NCBI RefSeq assembly: GCF_014841215.1
Contig: NZ_JACYTR010000006.1
Coordinates: 121,443-185,442, forward strand
From: Pseudomarimonas arenosa
Lineage (GTDB): Bacteria > Pseudomonadota > Gammaproteobacteria > Xanthomonadales > Xanthomonadaceae
Reading direction: 5' to 3'
DNA length: 64,000 nucleotides
Shown: one piece after another, positions 7,957 through 19,100 of the stretch
Numbering within the stretch: position 1 is the stretch's first letter
How the letters are laid out: the number at the start of each line of letters is the position of its first letter
The notes under the pieces: model-generated
What the model was told of the DNA's origin: nothing
What the model saw: the letters and a program-made list of their open reading frames with translations, nothing else
Databases searched by the model: none
Program-made: the position numbers and the translations under genes

Positions 7957-10833
7957 ATGGACAAGAGTTTCGAACCCGCCGCCATCGAGGCCCGTTGGTA
8001 TCCCATCTGGGAGGAAAACGGCTGCTTCAAGCCATCAGGCAAAGGCCCGGCCTACAGCATCATGCTGCCGCCGCCGAACGTCACTGGCACCTTGCACATG
8101 GGGCACGCGTTCCAGCACACCCTGATGGATGCGCTGATCCGCTATCACCGGATGAAGGGTTTCGACACCCTGTGGCAGGTTGGCACCGATCACGCCGGCA
8201 TCGCTACCGAGATGGTGGTGAATCGCAATCTGGCCCTGGAAGGCAAGGGTGAGACACGCGATTCGCTGGGTCGCGAGGCCTTTGTGCAGAAAGTCTGGGA
8301 ATGGAAACAGCATTCCGGCAACACCATCACCCGGCAGATGCGCCGGCTCGGCACCTCGGGCGATTGGTCGCGTGAGCGCTTCACCATGGACGAGGGGCTG
8401 TCAGACGCTGTCGTCGAGACCTTTGTTCGTCTGTATGAAGAAGGGCTGATCTACCGAGGTCAGCGTCTGGTCAACTGGGATCCGGTGCTGAAGACCGCCA
8501 TCTCTGATCTCGAAGTGGTCAGCGAAGAAGAGAACGGTCACCTATGGTCGATCGCCTATCCCTTGGTTGATGCCACGCTGGCCGATGGCTCGGGGCAACT
8601 GGTGGTGGCGACCACGCGGCCGGAAACCATGCTCGGCGATGTTGCGGTGATGGTTCATCCGGAAGACGAACGCTATGTTCAGTTGATCGGCAAGAAGGTG
8701 CGCCTGCCGCTCTGCGATCGCGAGATTCCGATTATTGCCGATGACTATGTCGATCGCGAGTTCGGTACCGGCGTGGTCAAGGTCACGCCGGCACATGATT
8801 TCAATGACTACGCGGTTGGCCAGCGTCATGGCCTGCCGCTGATCAATATCTTCACCCCGACCGCGCACATCAATGACAACGCACCGGCCAAGTACCGGGG
8901 TGTCGACCGCTACGAAGCACGCAAACTCGTACTGGCCGATCTGGAAGCCGCCGGGCTGTTGGTTGAGGCCAAGCCGCACAAGCTGCAGGTGCCGCGCGGC
9001 GATCGCACCGGACAGGTGATCGAGCCCTTTCTCACCGACCAATGGTTCGTGAAGATGGAAGGGCTGGCTAAGCGTGGCCTGGACTTGGTCGAGTCGGGCC
9101 AGGTCAAGTTCGTGCCGGAAAACTGGATCAGCACTTATCGCCACTGGCTGGGCAATATCCAGGACTGGTGCATCAGCCGCCAGCTCTGGTGGGGCCACCG
9201 CATTCCGGCCTGGTATGACGATGCCGGCAATGTCTATGTCGCCCGCAGCGAAGAAGAGGCCTACCGTAGGGCGGGTTTTAACCCGCCGTCTTCGCACGCG
9301 CATGACGGCGATACGGCCGCGGGTGGCGATAGCGTAGACCGCGGCGAGGCTGGGCGTGGCGATGGCGGGTCGAGACCCGCCCTACGCCGCGACGGCGATG
9401 TTCTGGAAACCTGGTTTTCGTCGGCGCTGTGGTCGCACTCGACGCTTGGCTGGCCGAATCCCGAGGCGATGCAGCAGTACGGCTATGACCGCTACCTGCC
9501 CAGCTCGGTGCTGGTGACCGGTTTCGACATCATCTTCTTCTGGGTCGCCCGGATGATCATGATGACCGATCACTTCACCGGCCAGGTGCCATTCAAGCAC
9601 GTCTATATCACTGGCCTGGTGCGCGACAAGGACGGTCAGAAAATGTCGAAGTCGAAGGGCAATGTGCTCGATCCGATCGACCTGATCGATGGCATCGCGC
9701 TGGACGATCTGGTGGCTAAGCGTACTTCGGGTCTGATGCAGCCGCAGATGGCGCAGAAGATCGAGAAGGCCACTCGCAAGGAGTTTCCCGACGGCATTCC
9801 GGCCTTCGGTGCCGATGCGCTGCGCTTCACCTTTGCTTCCCTGGCCAGCCACGGCCGCGACATCAAGTTCGATCTGCAGCGCTGTGAGGGCTACAAGAAC
9901 TTCTGCAACAAACTGTGGAACGCCGCGCGATTTGTGTTGATGAATTGTGAGAAGCCGGGATTCGAAGTTCGGGATTCGGGATTGATTGAGCCTGTCACCG
10001 ATGCCGAGAAATGGATCATCAACCAGCTGCAGCAGCTGATTGACGAGGTCGAGACGCAGTTTGCCGCTTATCGCTTCGATCTCGCCGCGCAGGCGATGTA
10101 TGAGTTTGTCTGGAACCAGTACTGCGACTGGTTCCTTGAGCTGGCCAAGCCGGCCTTGAATGGCTCCGATGAAGCGGCGGCAGACAGCACGCGTCGCACC
10201 CTGCTGTTCGTGCTGGAGCAGGTGCTGCGCATCCTGCATCCGCTACTGCCCTTCATCACCGAAGAAATCTGGCAGGCAGTGGCGCCGAAGCTCGGCATCA
10301 CCGGCACCAGCATCAGCACACAGCCGTATCCAGAAGCGCGCGAAGAATTGCGATTTGCTAGCGACGGCAACAACATCGAATGGCTGAAGTCGGTGGTGAA
10401 CGAGCTGCGCCGGATTCGCAGCGAACTGAGTGTCCAGCCTCGGATTCAGATCCAGCTGTTGTTTGCCAACGGAAGCAGGCGCGATCGTGAGCTGGCTCAG
10501 CGCTTTGCATCTCAAATTGCCTCCCTGGTAAAGGTTGAGTCGCAGTCCTGGCTGGCGGCAGGCGATAAGGCTCCGGCCGCCAGTGCCGCGGTGGTCGGCG
10601 AGCTGGCGCTCTATGTGCCGCTGGCGGGTCTGGTCGATGTCGAGGCCGAGAAAGCGCGTCTGAGCAAGGAGATCAAGCGTATTGAAGGTGAGATTGGCAA
10701 ATGCCACGGCAAACTGGGCAATGACAATTTCGTCGCCAATGCGCCACCGGCGGTGGTTGAGCAGGAGCGTGAACGCTTGAAGGATTTCAGTGCCCAGTTG
10801 GAAGGGCTGCAGCGCTCCCTGGCCGTGCTTTAA
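7957..10833 (+). CDS. valS: Valyl-tRNA synthetase, with an in-frame repeat insertion
   Basis: 958 residues. It charges tRNA-Val. The HIGH-type motif is HMGH at residues 47-50, preceded by PPPNVTGTL, and KMSKS is at 562-566. The zinc-less editing domain, anticodon-binding domain and C-terminal coiled coil ([20 protein letters not shown]) are all present. ATG 7957 begins [20 protein letters not shown], the family start. Residues 437-477 ([10 protein letters not shown] to RPALRR) do not resemble ValS and are encoded by a repeat element at 9265-9386. Normal sequence resumes at [15 protein letters not shown] second short patch ([10 protein letters not shown]) comes from GGGATTC heptamers at 9955-9983. 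The frame stays open, so the enzyme is presumably functional with a surface loop extension. Confidence 0.93.
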   Translation: MDKSFEPAAIEARWYPIWEENGCFKPSGKGPAYSIMLPPPNVTGTLHMGHAFQHTLMDALIRYHRMKGFDTLWQVGTDHAGIATEMVVNRNLALEGKGETRDSLGREAFVQKVWEWKQHSGNTITRQMRRLGTSGDWSRERFTMDEGLSDAVVETFVRLYEEGLIYRGQRLVNWDPVLKTAISDLEVVSEEENGHLWSIAYPLVDATLADGSGQLVVATTRPETMLGDVAVMVHPEDERYVQLIGKKVRLPLCDREIPIIADDYVDREFGTGVVKVTPAHDFNDYAVGQRHGLPLINIFTPTAHINDNAPAKYRGVDRYEARKLVLADLEAAGLLVEAKPHKLQVPRGDRTGQVIEPFLTDQWFVKMEGLAKRGLDLVESGQVKFVPENWISTYRHWLGNIQDWCISRQLWWGHRIPAWYDDAGNVYVARSEEEAYRRAGFNPPSSHAHDGDTAAGGDSVDRGEAGRGDGGSRPALRRDGDVLETWFSSALWSHSTLGWPNPEAMQQYGYDRYLPSSVLVTGFDIIFFWVARMIMMTDHFTGQVPFKHVYITGLVRDKDGQKMSKSKGNVLDPIDLIDGIALDDLVAKRTSGLMQPQMAQKIEKATRKEFPDGIPAFGADALRFTFASLASHGRDIKFDLQRCEGYKNFCNKLWNAARFVLMNCEKPGFEVRDSGLIEPVTDAEKWIINQLQQLIDEVETQFAAYRFDLAAQAMYEFVWNQYCDWFLELAKPALNGSDEAAADSTRRTLLFVLEQVLRILHPLLPFITEEIWQAVAPKLGITGTSISTQPYPEAREELRFASDGNNIEWLKSVVNELRRIRSELSVQPRIQIQLLFANGSRRDRELAQRFASQIASLVKVESQSWLAAGDKAPAASAAVVGELALYVPLAGLVDVEAEKARLSKEIKRIEGEIGKCHGKLGNDNFVANAPPAVVEQERERLKDFSAQLEGLQRSLAVL
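9265..9386. repeat. REP-like element with terminal inverted repeats inside valS
   Basis: About 122 bp. The first 23 and last 23 bases are inverted repeats of each other with three mismatches (CGTAGGGCGGGT ... ACCCGCC). Each end is itself a hairpin, for example GGCGGGTT with AACCCGCC around two bases. The interior is low complexity (GGCGATACGGCCGCGGGTGG). The element reads as an open frame inside valS. A degenerate version of one end (GGCGGGTCAAGACCCTACG) lies at 26987-27005. The arrangement resembles paired REP sequences of the kind mobilised by REP-associated tyrosine transposases, although none is encoded in this window. Confidence 0.8.
9955..9983. repeat. GGGATTC heptamer patch inside valS
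   Basis: Three near-complete GGGATTC-type units (CGGGATTCGAAGTTC, then GGGATTCGGGATT) sit in the valS reading frame and encode [10 protein letters not shown], between the catalytic and anticodon-binding regions, where ValS sequences vary in length. It is the same heptamer as in the arrays at 1053-1080 and 1174-1202. Confidence 0.65.
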
Positions 10834-10953
10834 TCGAAGTCTGGCCACTGCTTGCCGGCGTGGTTGAAGGCAGCGATTGAGTCAGCTCAAGTCGTCTTGG
10901 TCGCTTGGGTTTAGAATGGGTCGTCGGCCGGATTCCGTCGGGGAGGTGGTGAA

Positions 10954-11577
10954 GTGCCGTCCAAGTTGGTTCTGTACTCCTTCGTCCCATTCGATCGCAG
11001 TGCTCGCGTGCGCTGGTTGGCGCACGAGCTGGGCATCGAGATCGAAGAGCACAAGCTCGACTACGCTGGCGGCGAGCACCGCGGCGAAGATCATCTGCGT
11101 CGCCATCCGTTCGGCCTGGTGCCGGCCATCGAGATGAATGGCGAGAGTCAGTGGGAATCGGTGGCGATCTGTCAGGCCTTGGCCGAGCAGCACCCGGAAG
11201 CCGGCTTTACCGTGCCATTGGCTTCACCTATGCGGAAGCAATATCTGAGCTGGCTGATGTTCGCTGCATCGACGTTCGATGCCGCTGCATTCGCCGTGTT
11301 CAATTCGTCGGCCATCAAGCCCAGTGAGGATCGACGCAAGCACGGCATGGCCGAGTTGTTTCCGCTTCTGGTGCACCTCGCGCGACATTTGAACGAGCGC
11401 GATTTCCTGATGGGAGAGCGCTTCATGCTGCCCGACCTGATCATCGGTCATTCAATCCAGCTGTTGTATCTGGTCAAGGCGCTGGAAGATTACCCCGGCC
11501 TGCGTGATTACCGCCGCCGCTTGGCCGAGCGTCCGGCCGCCAAGGCGGCCAGTGTGTTCAGTCCGCGGCCACAATGA
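10954..11577 (+). CDS. Glutathione S-transferase-like protein
   Basis: 207 residues. The N-terminal thioredoxin-like domain (MPSKLVLYSFVPFDRSARVRWLAHELGIEIE, then PFGLVPAIEMNGESQWESVAICQALAE) has the GST cis-proline context VPA and the E-S pair (here W-E-S) that binds the glutathione gamma-glutamyl group. The C-terminal helical domain ends LGDYRRRLAERPAAK-like, with the N-capping region MGERFMLPDLIIGHSIQ. The start is GTG at 10954, preceded by a good GGGAGGTGGTG Shine-Dalgarno. The substrate is unknown. The stop overlaps the ATG of the nuclease gene by four bases, so the two are coupled. Confidence 0.85.
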   Translation: MPSKLVLYSFVPFDRSARVRWLAHELGIEIEEHKLDYAGGEHRGEDHLRRHPFGLVPAIEMNGESQWESVAICQALAEQHPEAGFTVPLASPMRKQYLSWLMFAASTFDAAAFAVFNSSAIKPSEDRRKHGMAELFPLLVHLARHLNERDFLMGERFMLPDLIIGHSIQLLYLVKALEDYPGLRDYRRRLAERPAAKAASVFSPRPQ

Positions 11578-12374
11578 GTGACGACCCGCGTCGGGTAGCG
11601 GTGGCGTTGATGGTCGCCGTCGTCCTGCTGTGGGCGCCGCTGGCCCACGCCTGGGGCGATCTGGGCCATCGCGCGGTGGCCGATGTGGCCGAACAGCTGA
11701 TTCGGCCGGAAACCAGGCAGGCACTGCAGCCGCTGCTGGTGCACGAGCAAGCAGCGCATCTGGCCGACCTGGCGAACTGGGCCGACGCCCACCGTGAACT
11801 GCCGGCGTTCAAGCACACTGCGCGTTACCACTTCATCAACTTCCCCCGCGACGACTGCCGCTTTCCGGGCGCGACCTCGTGCAATGACGGCGACTGCATC
11901 GTCTCGGTGATCGAGCGGTTTCAGCGCGAACTGGCTGACCCCGAGCTGAGCTTGTCCCAGCGCGGCGAGGCGCTGAAATTCCTGGTGCATCTGGTCGGCG
12001 ACCTGCACCAGCCGTTGCACGCCGGCTGGTTCGATGACTGGGGCGGCAACGGCTTTCAGATCAATCTGCACGGCGAAGGCAGCAACCTGCACAAGCTGTG
12101 GGACGTCAATTTACCGGCAGCCGTGGCCAGCGAGGCGCCCGAACCTCTGACGCAGCGTCTATTGGCACTGAGCTTGCCTTGGCAAGACCAGGGCCGGGCC
12201 GCCGACTGGGCGCTCGAGTCCTGTCGGCTGATCGGGTCGGAGCAGCTGTATCCGGCCAAGCACAAGCTCAGTTCTGCCTACATCGAACGGCAGCGCCCGC
12301 TGGTCGCGCAGCGCATGGCCATCGCTGGACGGCGTCTGGCCCGACTGCTGGATGAAAGCCTGACTGCTCCGTAG
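11574..12374 (+). CDS. Secreted S1/P1-type nuclease
   Basis: 266 residues, a zinc-dependent single-strand nuclease or phosphodiesterase related to S1/P1 nuclease and phospholipase C. A signal peptide ends AHA before Trp27. In this family the new N-terminal Trp is itself a zinc ligand, and WGDLGHRAVADVAE matches that. Further ligand segments are ADLANWADAHRE, YHFINFPRDDC, VHLVGDLHQPLHAG and GNGFQINLHGEGSNLHKLWD, which together provide the His/Asp trinuclear zinc site. The ATG overlaps the GST stop (ATGA). Periplasmic or extracellular nucleic-acid degradation is likely. Confidence 0.9.
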   Translation: MSDDPRRVAVALMVAVVLLWAPLAHAWGDLGHRAVADVAEQLIRPETRQALQPLLVHEQAAHLADLANWADAHRELPAFKHTARYHFINFPRDDCRFPGATSCNDGDCIVSVIERFQRELADPELSLSQRGEALKFLVHLVGDLHQPLHAGWFDDWGGNGFQINLHGEGSNLHKLWDVNLPAAVASEAPEPLTQRLLALSLPWQDQGRAADWALESCRLIGSEQLYPAKHKLSSAYIERQRPLVAQRMAIAGRRLARLLDESLTAP

Positions 12375-12472
12375 TTTCGGACAGCGAAGGCGATTGTCGG
12401 GTGGGCGCATGCTGCAGTCGGTCTTATAACCGGCGATAATGAGCTTATTCCCGCTTCTTCGGATGGCTGATC

Positions 12473-13996
12473 GTGACCACCCAGCTTGAGCAATACTTCG
12501 CCCCTTTCCGCGCCGGCGTCATCGGCGTTGAGCACAGCCATCCGATCGCCGGTGGCTGGGGCAGGGTGGTGTATGCCGACTGGACGGCCAGTGGCCGCTT
12601 GTACCGTCCGATCGAGGACTACATCGCCAATACTCTGGGGCCCCTGGTAGCCAACACCCATACCGAAACCACCCTCACCGGCACCAGCATGACCCACGCC
12701 TATCACCAGGCGCAGGCGATGATCAAACAGCACGTCAATGCCGGGCCCAACGATGTGTTGATCGCGCAAGGCGCTGGCATGACGGCGGTGGTCAACAAGC
12801 TGCAGCGCATTCTCGGCCTGCGCATACCCGAGCACGTGGCTGAGCGGGCATCGGTGCTGGAGGAAGAGAAACCGCTGGTGGTGGTGACCCATATGGAGCA
12901 CCACAGCAATCAGACCACCTGGGAAGAGTGTGCGGTGCATGTCGAGATCATGCGTCGACTGCCCTGTGGTCAGCCTGACCTCGATCATTTGCGCGAAATC
13001 CTGGGCCGCAATGCACATCGCAAGCAGAAGATCGGCGCTTTTTCTGCCTGCTCCAATGTCACCGGCATCGTGACGCCCTACCACCAGATGGCGGCGATCA
13101 TGCACCAGCATGGCGGGTTGTGCTTCGTCGATTTCGCCGCCTCGGCGCCGTACACCCAGATCGACATGCATCCGGCTGATCCGATGCAAAAGCTAGATGC
13201 CATCTACTTCTCGCCGCACAAGTTTCTGGGGGGGCCGGGCGCCAGTGGTGTGCTGGTATTCGATGCCGGCCTGTATCAGCTGAAAGTCCCCGACCAACCC
13301 GGTGGTGGCACCGTGGCCTGGACCAACCCGTGGGGCGGACATCGCTTTGTCGACAATATCGAGGCGCGTGAAGACGGCGGAACGCCGGGCTTCCTGCAAA
13401 CCATCCGCGCCGCGCTGGCGATTCGGCTGAAAGAAGCCATGGGCGTCGAGAATATCCACGCACGCGAAAAGGAACTGCGTGAGGTATTTCTTAACGAGCT
13501 GCTCAAGCATCCGCAGATCCGTCTGCTGGAGCCGCAGTGCCGCGAGCGCCTGTGTATCTTCTCGTTCTATTCAATGGAGAAGCACCATAACCTGATCGTC
13601 AAGCTGCTGGATGATCGGTTTGGCATCCAGGTGCGCGGCGGTTGCTCCTGCGCCGGTACCTATGGGCATATCCTGCTCAATGTCGATCACGCCACCTCGC
13701 AGCGCATCACCTGTGAAATCGACTCCGGTGATCTCAGCAACAAGCCCGGTTGGGTGCGGGTATCGCTGCACCCTACCAGCACCAATGCCGAGGCGATCTA
13801 CATCGCCCAGGCTATCCACCAGGTGATGGACCATTACCACGAGTGGAAGAACGATTATTGCTTCGATGCCCAGACCGGTGAGTTCCGCGGCAGTTGTCGT
13901 CAGGCCGTATTGCCGGATCTGCGCGACTTCGAGCCATTGGCGGGGCAGACCAAAGCCCCTGTCTCGTTGACGGCGCCACCCGCTCGCGTCGCCTGA
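12473..13996 (+). CDS. Class V aminotransferase (cysteine-desulfurase-like)
   Basis: 507 residues, a PLP enzyme of fold type I. The PLP lysine is Lys250 in the motif YFSPHKFLGGPGASG. The PLP-binding Asp/His context is CFVDFAASAPYTQIDM, and MTHMEHHSNQTTWEE-like residues (VTHMEHHSN) provide the stacking His. Substrate could be cysteine or another amino acid. A Cys-rich GGCSCAGTYGHILL segment lies near the usual active-site cysteine loop of class V desulfurases, but no isc or suf genes are nearby, so the role in sulfur transfer is unproven. GTG 12473 is the first start that includes the full domain. The C-terminal 60 residues are a lineage-specific tail. Confidence 0.8.
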   Translation: MTTQLEQYFAPFRAGVIGVEHSHPIAGGWGRVVYADWTASGRLYRPIEDYIANTLGPLVANTHTETTLTGTSMTHAYHQAQAMIKQHVNAGPNDVLIAQGAGMTAVVNKLQRILGLRIPEHVAERASVLEEEKPLVVVTHMEHHSNQTTWEECAVHVEIMRRLPCGQPDLDHLREILGRNAHRKQKIGAFSACSNVTGIVTPYHQMAAIMHQHGGLCFVDFAASAPYTQIDMHPADPMQKLDAIYFSPHKFLGGPGASGVLVFDAGLYQLKVPDQPGGGTVAWTNPWGGHRFVDNIEAREDGGTPGFLQTIRAALAIRLKEAMGVENIHAREKELREVFLNELLKHPQIRLLEPQCRERLCIFSFYSMEKHHNLIVKLLDDRFGIQVRGGCSCAGTYGHILLNVDHATSQRITCEIDSGDLSNKPGWVRVSLHPTSTNAEAIYIAQAIHQVMDHYHEWKNDYCFDAQTGEFRGSCRQAVLPDLRDFEPLAGQTKAPVSLTAPPARVA

Positions 13997-14079
13997 TCAA
14001 GGTCGGGGATCAGGCCGATCGCCCACCAAGCCGAGCCAGGAATGGCTTATTCTTGAGCCGCCAAGCTTGGGGGCTTGAG

Positions 14080-16122
14080 ATGACCCTGAACAGCAAGATC
14101 GGCCTTAGTCTGGTGTTGCCGATGTTGGTCGGCCTGGCCTTGATTGGGTGGCAGATCCAGCATCAGCTACTCGATCGCTTTCAGCGCCTGGAAGCGGCGG
14201 AACTGCAGCAGCAGCATGAACGCCTGGAACAGGCGATCGAGGCCGACCTCGACGCACTGAAGCGTTTGACTCGCGATTGGGGCGAGTTCGACGACACCTA
14301 CGCCTACATGCGGGGCGACAACCCGGACTACATCGACGCCAATATCGATTTTGACGGCCTGCTGAATCTACAGCTCGATGCCCTGGCCCTGGTCGATGCC
14401 GAACATCGACTGCGCGAGGGCTTTCGCCCCGACCACCAAAACGAGGTGATGGCATCGCTGAGCCCCGAGGTCGAGGCAGCGATCTCCCGCGCCACCGTGT
14501 TGCTGGCCGAGGCGTCCAATGGCGCCGGGGTGATTGTTGCTGGTGATCGGGTGCTGGCGCTGGGCCTGAGCGAAGTGCTGACCACGGAGGGTGAAGGTCC
14601 GGCCAACGGCTATGTGGTGATGGCGCGCTACCTCGATGGCGGGGCGGTTGAACGACTGGCCAGCAGAATTCGCAGTGAGGTCGATTTCGAGCCGCTGGAA
14701 GCGGCCCGGCTAAGTTCAGCCGAGGAGATGCAGGCCCTGAACACGCTGCACTATCTGCAGCGCCCGTTGGGTGAGGACAAGATCGCCTCGTTCTCCCTGT
14801 TGCGCGGACTCGACGGCGAGCCTGCTCTGCTGATGCGTGTGCTGATGCGACGCGATATTCTGCGCCAGGGAGAAGACGCCATCGGCACCTTGCTGGTCGG
14901 CGCCGCGCTGGGCTATCTCAGTCTGGTGCTGGCGGTGTTTGTCGCCTTGCGCTGGATCGCCGTGCGACGCATCCAGCGGGTCGGCAGTGAGCTGCAGCGG
15001 ATTGCTGATGACGCCGATCTGGAACGCAAGCAGGTCAGCGTGCACGGTCGCGATGAGATCGCTCAGTTAGCCGTTTCCATTAACCAGCTGTTGCAGCGGT
15101 TGGTCGAGGCGTTTCGCGAGCGCCATCGACTCAGTGAGCGACAACGCAAGCTCAATGCCCTGCTGGTTCAGATCGCGACTGATGAGAGTCTGGCTGGTGG
15201 CGATGCGCAGACCTTGTGTGGAGTTCTACAGGGGCCCTTGAACACCGAGATCGGTCTGGACCACTGGAGCTTGTGGCTGTGCGACGCTGAAGGCCACTAC
15301 CAGTGCCTGAGCGAGTCTGATCAGCGCTTCGAAGACAGTGCGCATCACGCGATGTTGGCGGCTCGTCTGGCGGATCGGCCGGCAGGGGTTGATCCTTATC
15401 CGCTGACAACGACCGAGCAGCCATTAGAGCAGCTGGCCTTTGGTTTTCAGGTCGACGGTCGCCAAGGCGCCCTGGTAGCGGCTTGCCGCCATCAGACCGG
15501 TGCCGAGCATCCTGAGGACATCGCATTTCTGAGCGCCGCGACGCAGTTGATCGAGCGTTCCCTTAACAATCACTATCAGCATCAACGTGAACAGCGCCTG
15601 CGCCGTGAGAGCGAGCTCGATCCGCTTACCCAGCTGGCCAATCGCAGCAAGTTCGAACTCGAGCTGAGCACAGCGCTGCGTCGCTTGGAAGGCGCCAGTT
15701 GCCTGGCTGTACTGTTCATCGATCTTGATCGATTCAAGCCGATCAATGATGAATACGGCCATGCCGTTGGCGATGCTGTGCTGCGCGAGGTCTCGGTGCG
15801 TCTGCGTGCGGCGACCCGCGAGGCAGATCTGGTGGGCAGGTTGGGTGGTGATGAGTTCGTCATCCTGTTGCGCTCAGTGCGCGATCAGCAGGCGCTGCAA
15901 CGGGTGGCGGAGAAGGTTCTGCAGGCGCTGTGTCGACCGATGGAACTCGGCGAGTTGCCAGCGCTGAGCATCGGTGCCAGCATCGGCGCGGCGCTTGCAC
16001 CCTTGCACGGCCGGGACCCCAAGGGCTTGCTGGATCTGGCGGATCAAGCAATGTATCGCGCCAAGCGCAGCGAGAGCATGCACTTTGCGCTAGCCGACCT
16101 GCCGCCCCGGGACCCGCCGTGA
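14080..16122 (+). CDS. CHASE4-HAMP-GGDEF diguanylate cyclase
   Basis: 680 residues. Domains in order: transmembrane helix at about 7-25; a periplasmic CHASE4-like sensor (LTRDWGEFDDTYAYM, residues about 45-250); second transmembrane helix at about 267-293; HAMP linker at about 300-345; a GAF-like region at about 355-500; and GGDEF from about 510. The catalytic motif is intact (GGDEF at 589-593) and the inhibitory I-site RxxD is present at 580-583 (READ), so it should make cyclic di-GMP with product inhibition. There is no EAL domain. ATG 14080 gives a normal membrane N-terminus. Its stop overlaps the GTG of the histidine kinase gene (GTGA), so the two sensors are coupled. Confidence 0.92.
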   Translation: MTLNSKIGLSLVLPMLVGLALIGWQIQHQLLDRFQRLEAAELQQQHERLEQAIEADLDALKRLTRDWGEFDDTYAYMRGDNPDYIDANIDFDGLLNLQLDALALVDAEHRLREGFRPDHQNEVMASLSPEVEAAISRATVLLAEASNGAGVIVAGDRVLALGLSEVLTTEGEGPANGYVVMARYLDGGAVERLASRIRSEVDFEPLEAARLSSAEEMQALNTLHYLQRPLGEDKIASFSLLRGLDGEPALLMRVLMRRDILRQGEDAIGTLLVGAALGYLSLVLAVFVALRWIAVRRIQRVGSELQRIADDADLERKQVSVHGRDEIAQLAVSINQLLQRLVEAFRERHRLSERQRKLNALLVQIATDESLAGGDAQTLCGVLQGPLNTEIGLDHWSLWLCDAEGHYQCLSESDQRFEDSAHHAMLAARLADRPAGVDPYPLTTTEQPLEQLAFGFQVDGRQGALVAACRHQTGAEHPEDIAFLSAATQLIERSLNNHYQHQREQRLRRESELDPLTQLANRSKFELELSTALRRLEGASCLAVLFIDLDRFKPINDEYGHAVGDAVLREVSVRLRAATREADLVGRLGGDEFVILLRSVRDQQALQRVAEKVLQALCRPMELGELPALSIGASIGAALAPLHGRDPKGLLDLADQAMYRAKRSESMHFALADLPPRDPP

Positions 16123-19100
16123 CGCGCGCCGGAAACGGTCTCGGTCGGTTCATCGCTGGCACACCCCGAGGTTTGCTCGGCGGGCTGCTGCCCTTGCTCT
16201 TGCTGATCGCGCTCAGGGTCGAAGCCGACGACCTGCCGCCGGGCCATTTGCGCGACTATTTTCGGGAGACCTGGACCACCAGCGATGGCCTGCCGCACAA
16301 CCTGGTGTCATCGATCGTGCAGACCGGCGATGGCTATCTGTGGTTTGGTACCTGGGAAGGAGTGGCGCGCTACAACGGTCATCGCTTCGATCTGTTCGAT
16401 GAACGCAGCATCGCCGGCTTGCAGGAGCGCGGCGTGCTGGCGCTGGCGGTCGATCGTGAGGGCGAATTGATGGTTGGCCTGGCACGCAGCGGATTGCTGC
16501 GCCATCGTGCTGGACGCTGGTCGAGTGTGCCGTTGGCGCTGAAACGCGGATCGCCCGGCGTGCTCGACATCGTGGAGATCGACGGCCGCACCGTGGTCGG
16601 CACACTGGGTAACGGCGTGTGGTGGGTAGATGAGGCGGCAGCGCCAGAACGTCTGGTCGGCACCGAGCCGCTGGCGTCGAACACCGTCTACGCGGTGGCA
16701 CGCTCCATCGATGGCAGCGTCTGGCTGGGCACCGACAACGGCTTGTTTCGTTGGCAGGCCGGAACGCTGGAGCCGTTTGGTGAACGCCATCGCTTGCCCA
16801 AGGCCTCGGTGCTGGCATTGAGCGCCGATCGACAAGGGCGCGTGCTGGTGGGTACCGAGCGCGGCGCCTTCCTGATCGATCGCGCCGCGGTCAGTCGCGT
16901 GTTCGAAGGCGCCGGCGAGTCATCGGTTGAAGCGGTATTGATCGATCGCCATGGTGCCCTGTGGGCCGGTGGCAGTCTGCTCGGTCTGTACCGACAGTCC
17001 GCCCTGGGTGTCGAGAGTCTGGATATCGACCATGGTCTGCCCAGCACCCGGGTGGCCAGCCTGGCCGAGGATCGCGAGGGCAGCGTGTGGGTCGGCACCA
17101 GTCAGGGCTTGCTGCGGCTGCGTCAGGCGCCATTCTTTACCCTGACTGCGGACAAGGGATTGAACGGCAACTATGTGCGCACCCTGTTGGAGTCTGACGA
17201 CGGCGATCTCTACATCGGCAGCAGCGAGGGCGTGACCCGGGTACGCGGTGATGGCTCTGCCACTTCGCAGATCGAGCCGCTGGATCTGCGCGAATCGGTG
17301 ATCAGCATGCTGGCCGGAGCGCCGGGACAGCTGTGGCTTGGCACCTATTATCGCGGCGTGATCGAGTGGCGAGACGGCCAGGTCGTTCAGCGCTTCGATC
17401 GACAGCAGGGCCTGCCCGGCAATCAGGTACGCAGCCTGCTACGACATCAGGATGGCAGCATCTATGTCGGGACCAATCGCGGCCTGGCTCGCCTGCAAGC
17501 AGGTGCGGTGGAACGGCTTGATCTGCGCCAGCTACCGGCGCAGGACATTATCACCATGTTCCAGCAGGGCGACGGCACGGTCTGGTTGGGCACATCGCTG
17601 GGCGCTGCCCACGACCGCGATGGCGAATTCATTCCCTTGCGCGATCCGGCCCTGAGCAAGACACAACGGGTGTACGGGTTTGCCGAGGAGCCCGATGGCA
17701 CGCTGTGGCTGGTCGGCGACCGCGGTTTGGCCCGTCGCCGCGATGGACAATGGTCGGCGCTCGGTGCGGAGAGTGGACTGCCGGTTGCAGGCGTGTTCGG
17801 CATTCTGGTTGGCCCCCAGGGAAATTATTGGCTAAGCAGCAATCGGGGCGTGGTACGCATCGAGAGGCGGGACATGGAGGCTGCTTTTCGTGGTGTTCCG
17901 CTTGAGCGATTCGAAGTGTTCAGCGAGGCGGACGGGATGGCCAGTGCGCAGTGCAACGGTGCCGCCGGCGTGCCGCTGATCAAGCGTAGCGATGGCGCCC
18001 TGTGGTTTGCCACCAGTGCTGGTGCGGCGCGGGTCATTCCAGCTTCGCTGGCACGGTTTCCACGGCTGTTGCCTGCGGTGGTGATTGAACGCCTGAGAGT
18101 CGATGGCGATGAGCTGCCGATCAGTCGCGAATTCGCCATCAGTTCGGCCCATCGACGCATTGAGCTGCAATTCGCTGGGTTGAGCTTTCAGGCGCCGGGC
18201 AAGACGCGCTACCGCTACCGTCTGGAGGGCTTGGACGATGACTGGGTGATCAGCGGCAGCGAGCGTAGCGCGCAGTTCACCACCCTGGCCCCGGGTGAGT
18301 ACCGTTTCCGCGCCTCGGCAGCCAACCCGAACGGCGACTGGAGCCCGCATGAGGCCGAGCTGCGCATTCGCGTGACACCGCAATGGTGGCAGCAATCCTG
18401 GTTTCTGATCGGCGTGTTGGCGCTTGCGCTGCTGCTGGCCTGGGGCCTGCTGCGATTGCGTCTGAACGTGCTGCAGGCGAGCGAGCGACGGCTGCGCGCG
18501 CAGGTCGATTCGGCCACCATTGATCTGCAACGGCAAGCCGATCAGCTGCGCGAGCAGAACATCGAGCTCGATGCCTACGCTCACACGGTGGCGCATGATT
18601 TGAAGACGCCGCTGACCACGGTGCAGGGCTTCGCCCAGCTGTTGGCTCAGAGCGAGCAGCCGCTGAGTGCCGAGCAGCAGCAACTGGCCGCCGAACGGGT
18701 GCTGAGCACGGCGCGCAAGATGGCCGACATCATTAACGCACTGCTGCTGTTGAGCCGGGTCCGTACCGACGAAGCGGTCGATATCGGTCTGGTCGACAAT
18801 CGGCCCCTGGTTCGTGACGCCCTGCAGCGTCTGCAACCGCTGATCGAGCAGCATCAGGCCGAGTTGGTGATTCCGGCGGAACTCCCTGTGGTGATGGGCT
18901 ACCCACCCTGGGTCGAAGAAGTCTGGGTGAATTACCTGAGCAACGCGATCAAGTATGGTGGAGGCGAGCAGCGCAGATCGCGGGTCGAGGTCGGCGGCGA
19001 GGTGCTGCGTGACGGGCGCGTGCGGCTATGGGTGCAGGACAATGGGCCGGGTCTGGACGCCGCCGCACGCACCCGGCTGTATCGGCCGTTTTCGCGGATC

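Noticed and set aside
9265..9386. An intein or an intron in valS
   Set aside because: Too short for an intein, without Cys/Ser splicing boundaries or intein blocks; no group I or II intron features. It is a plain repeat in frame.
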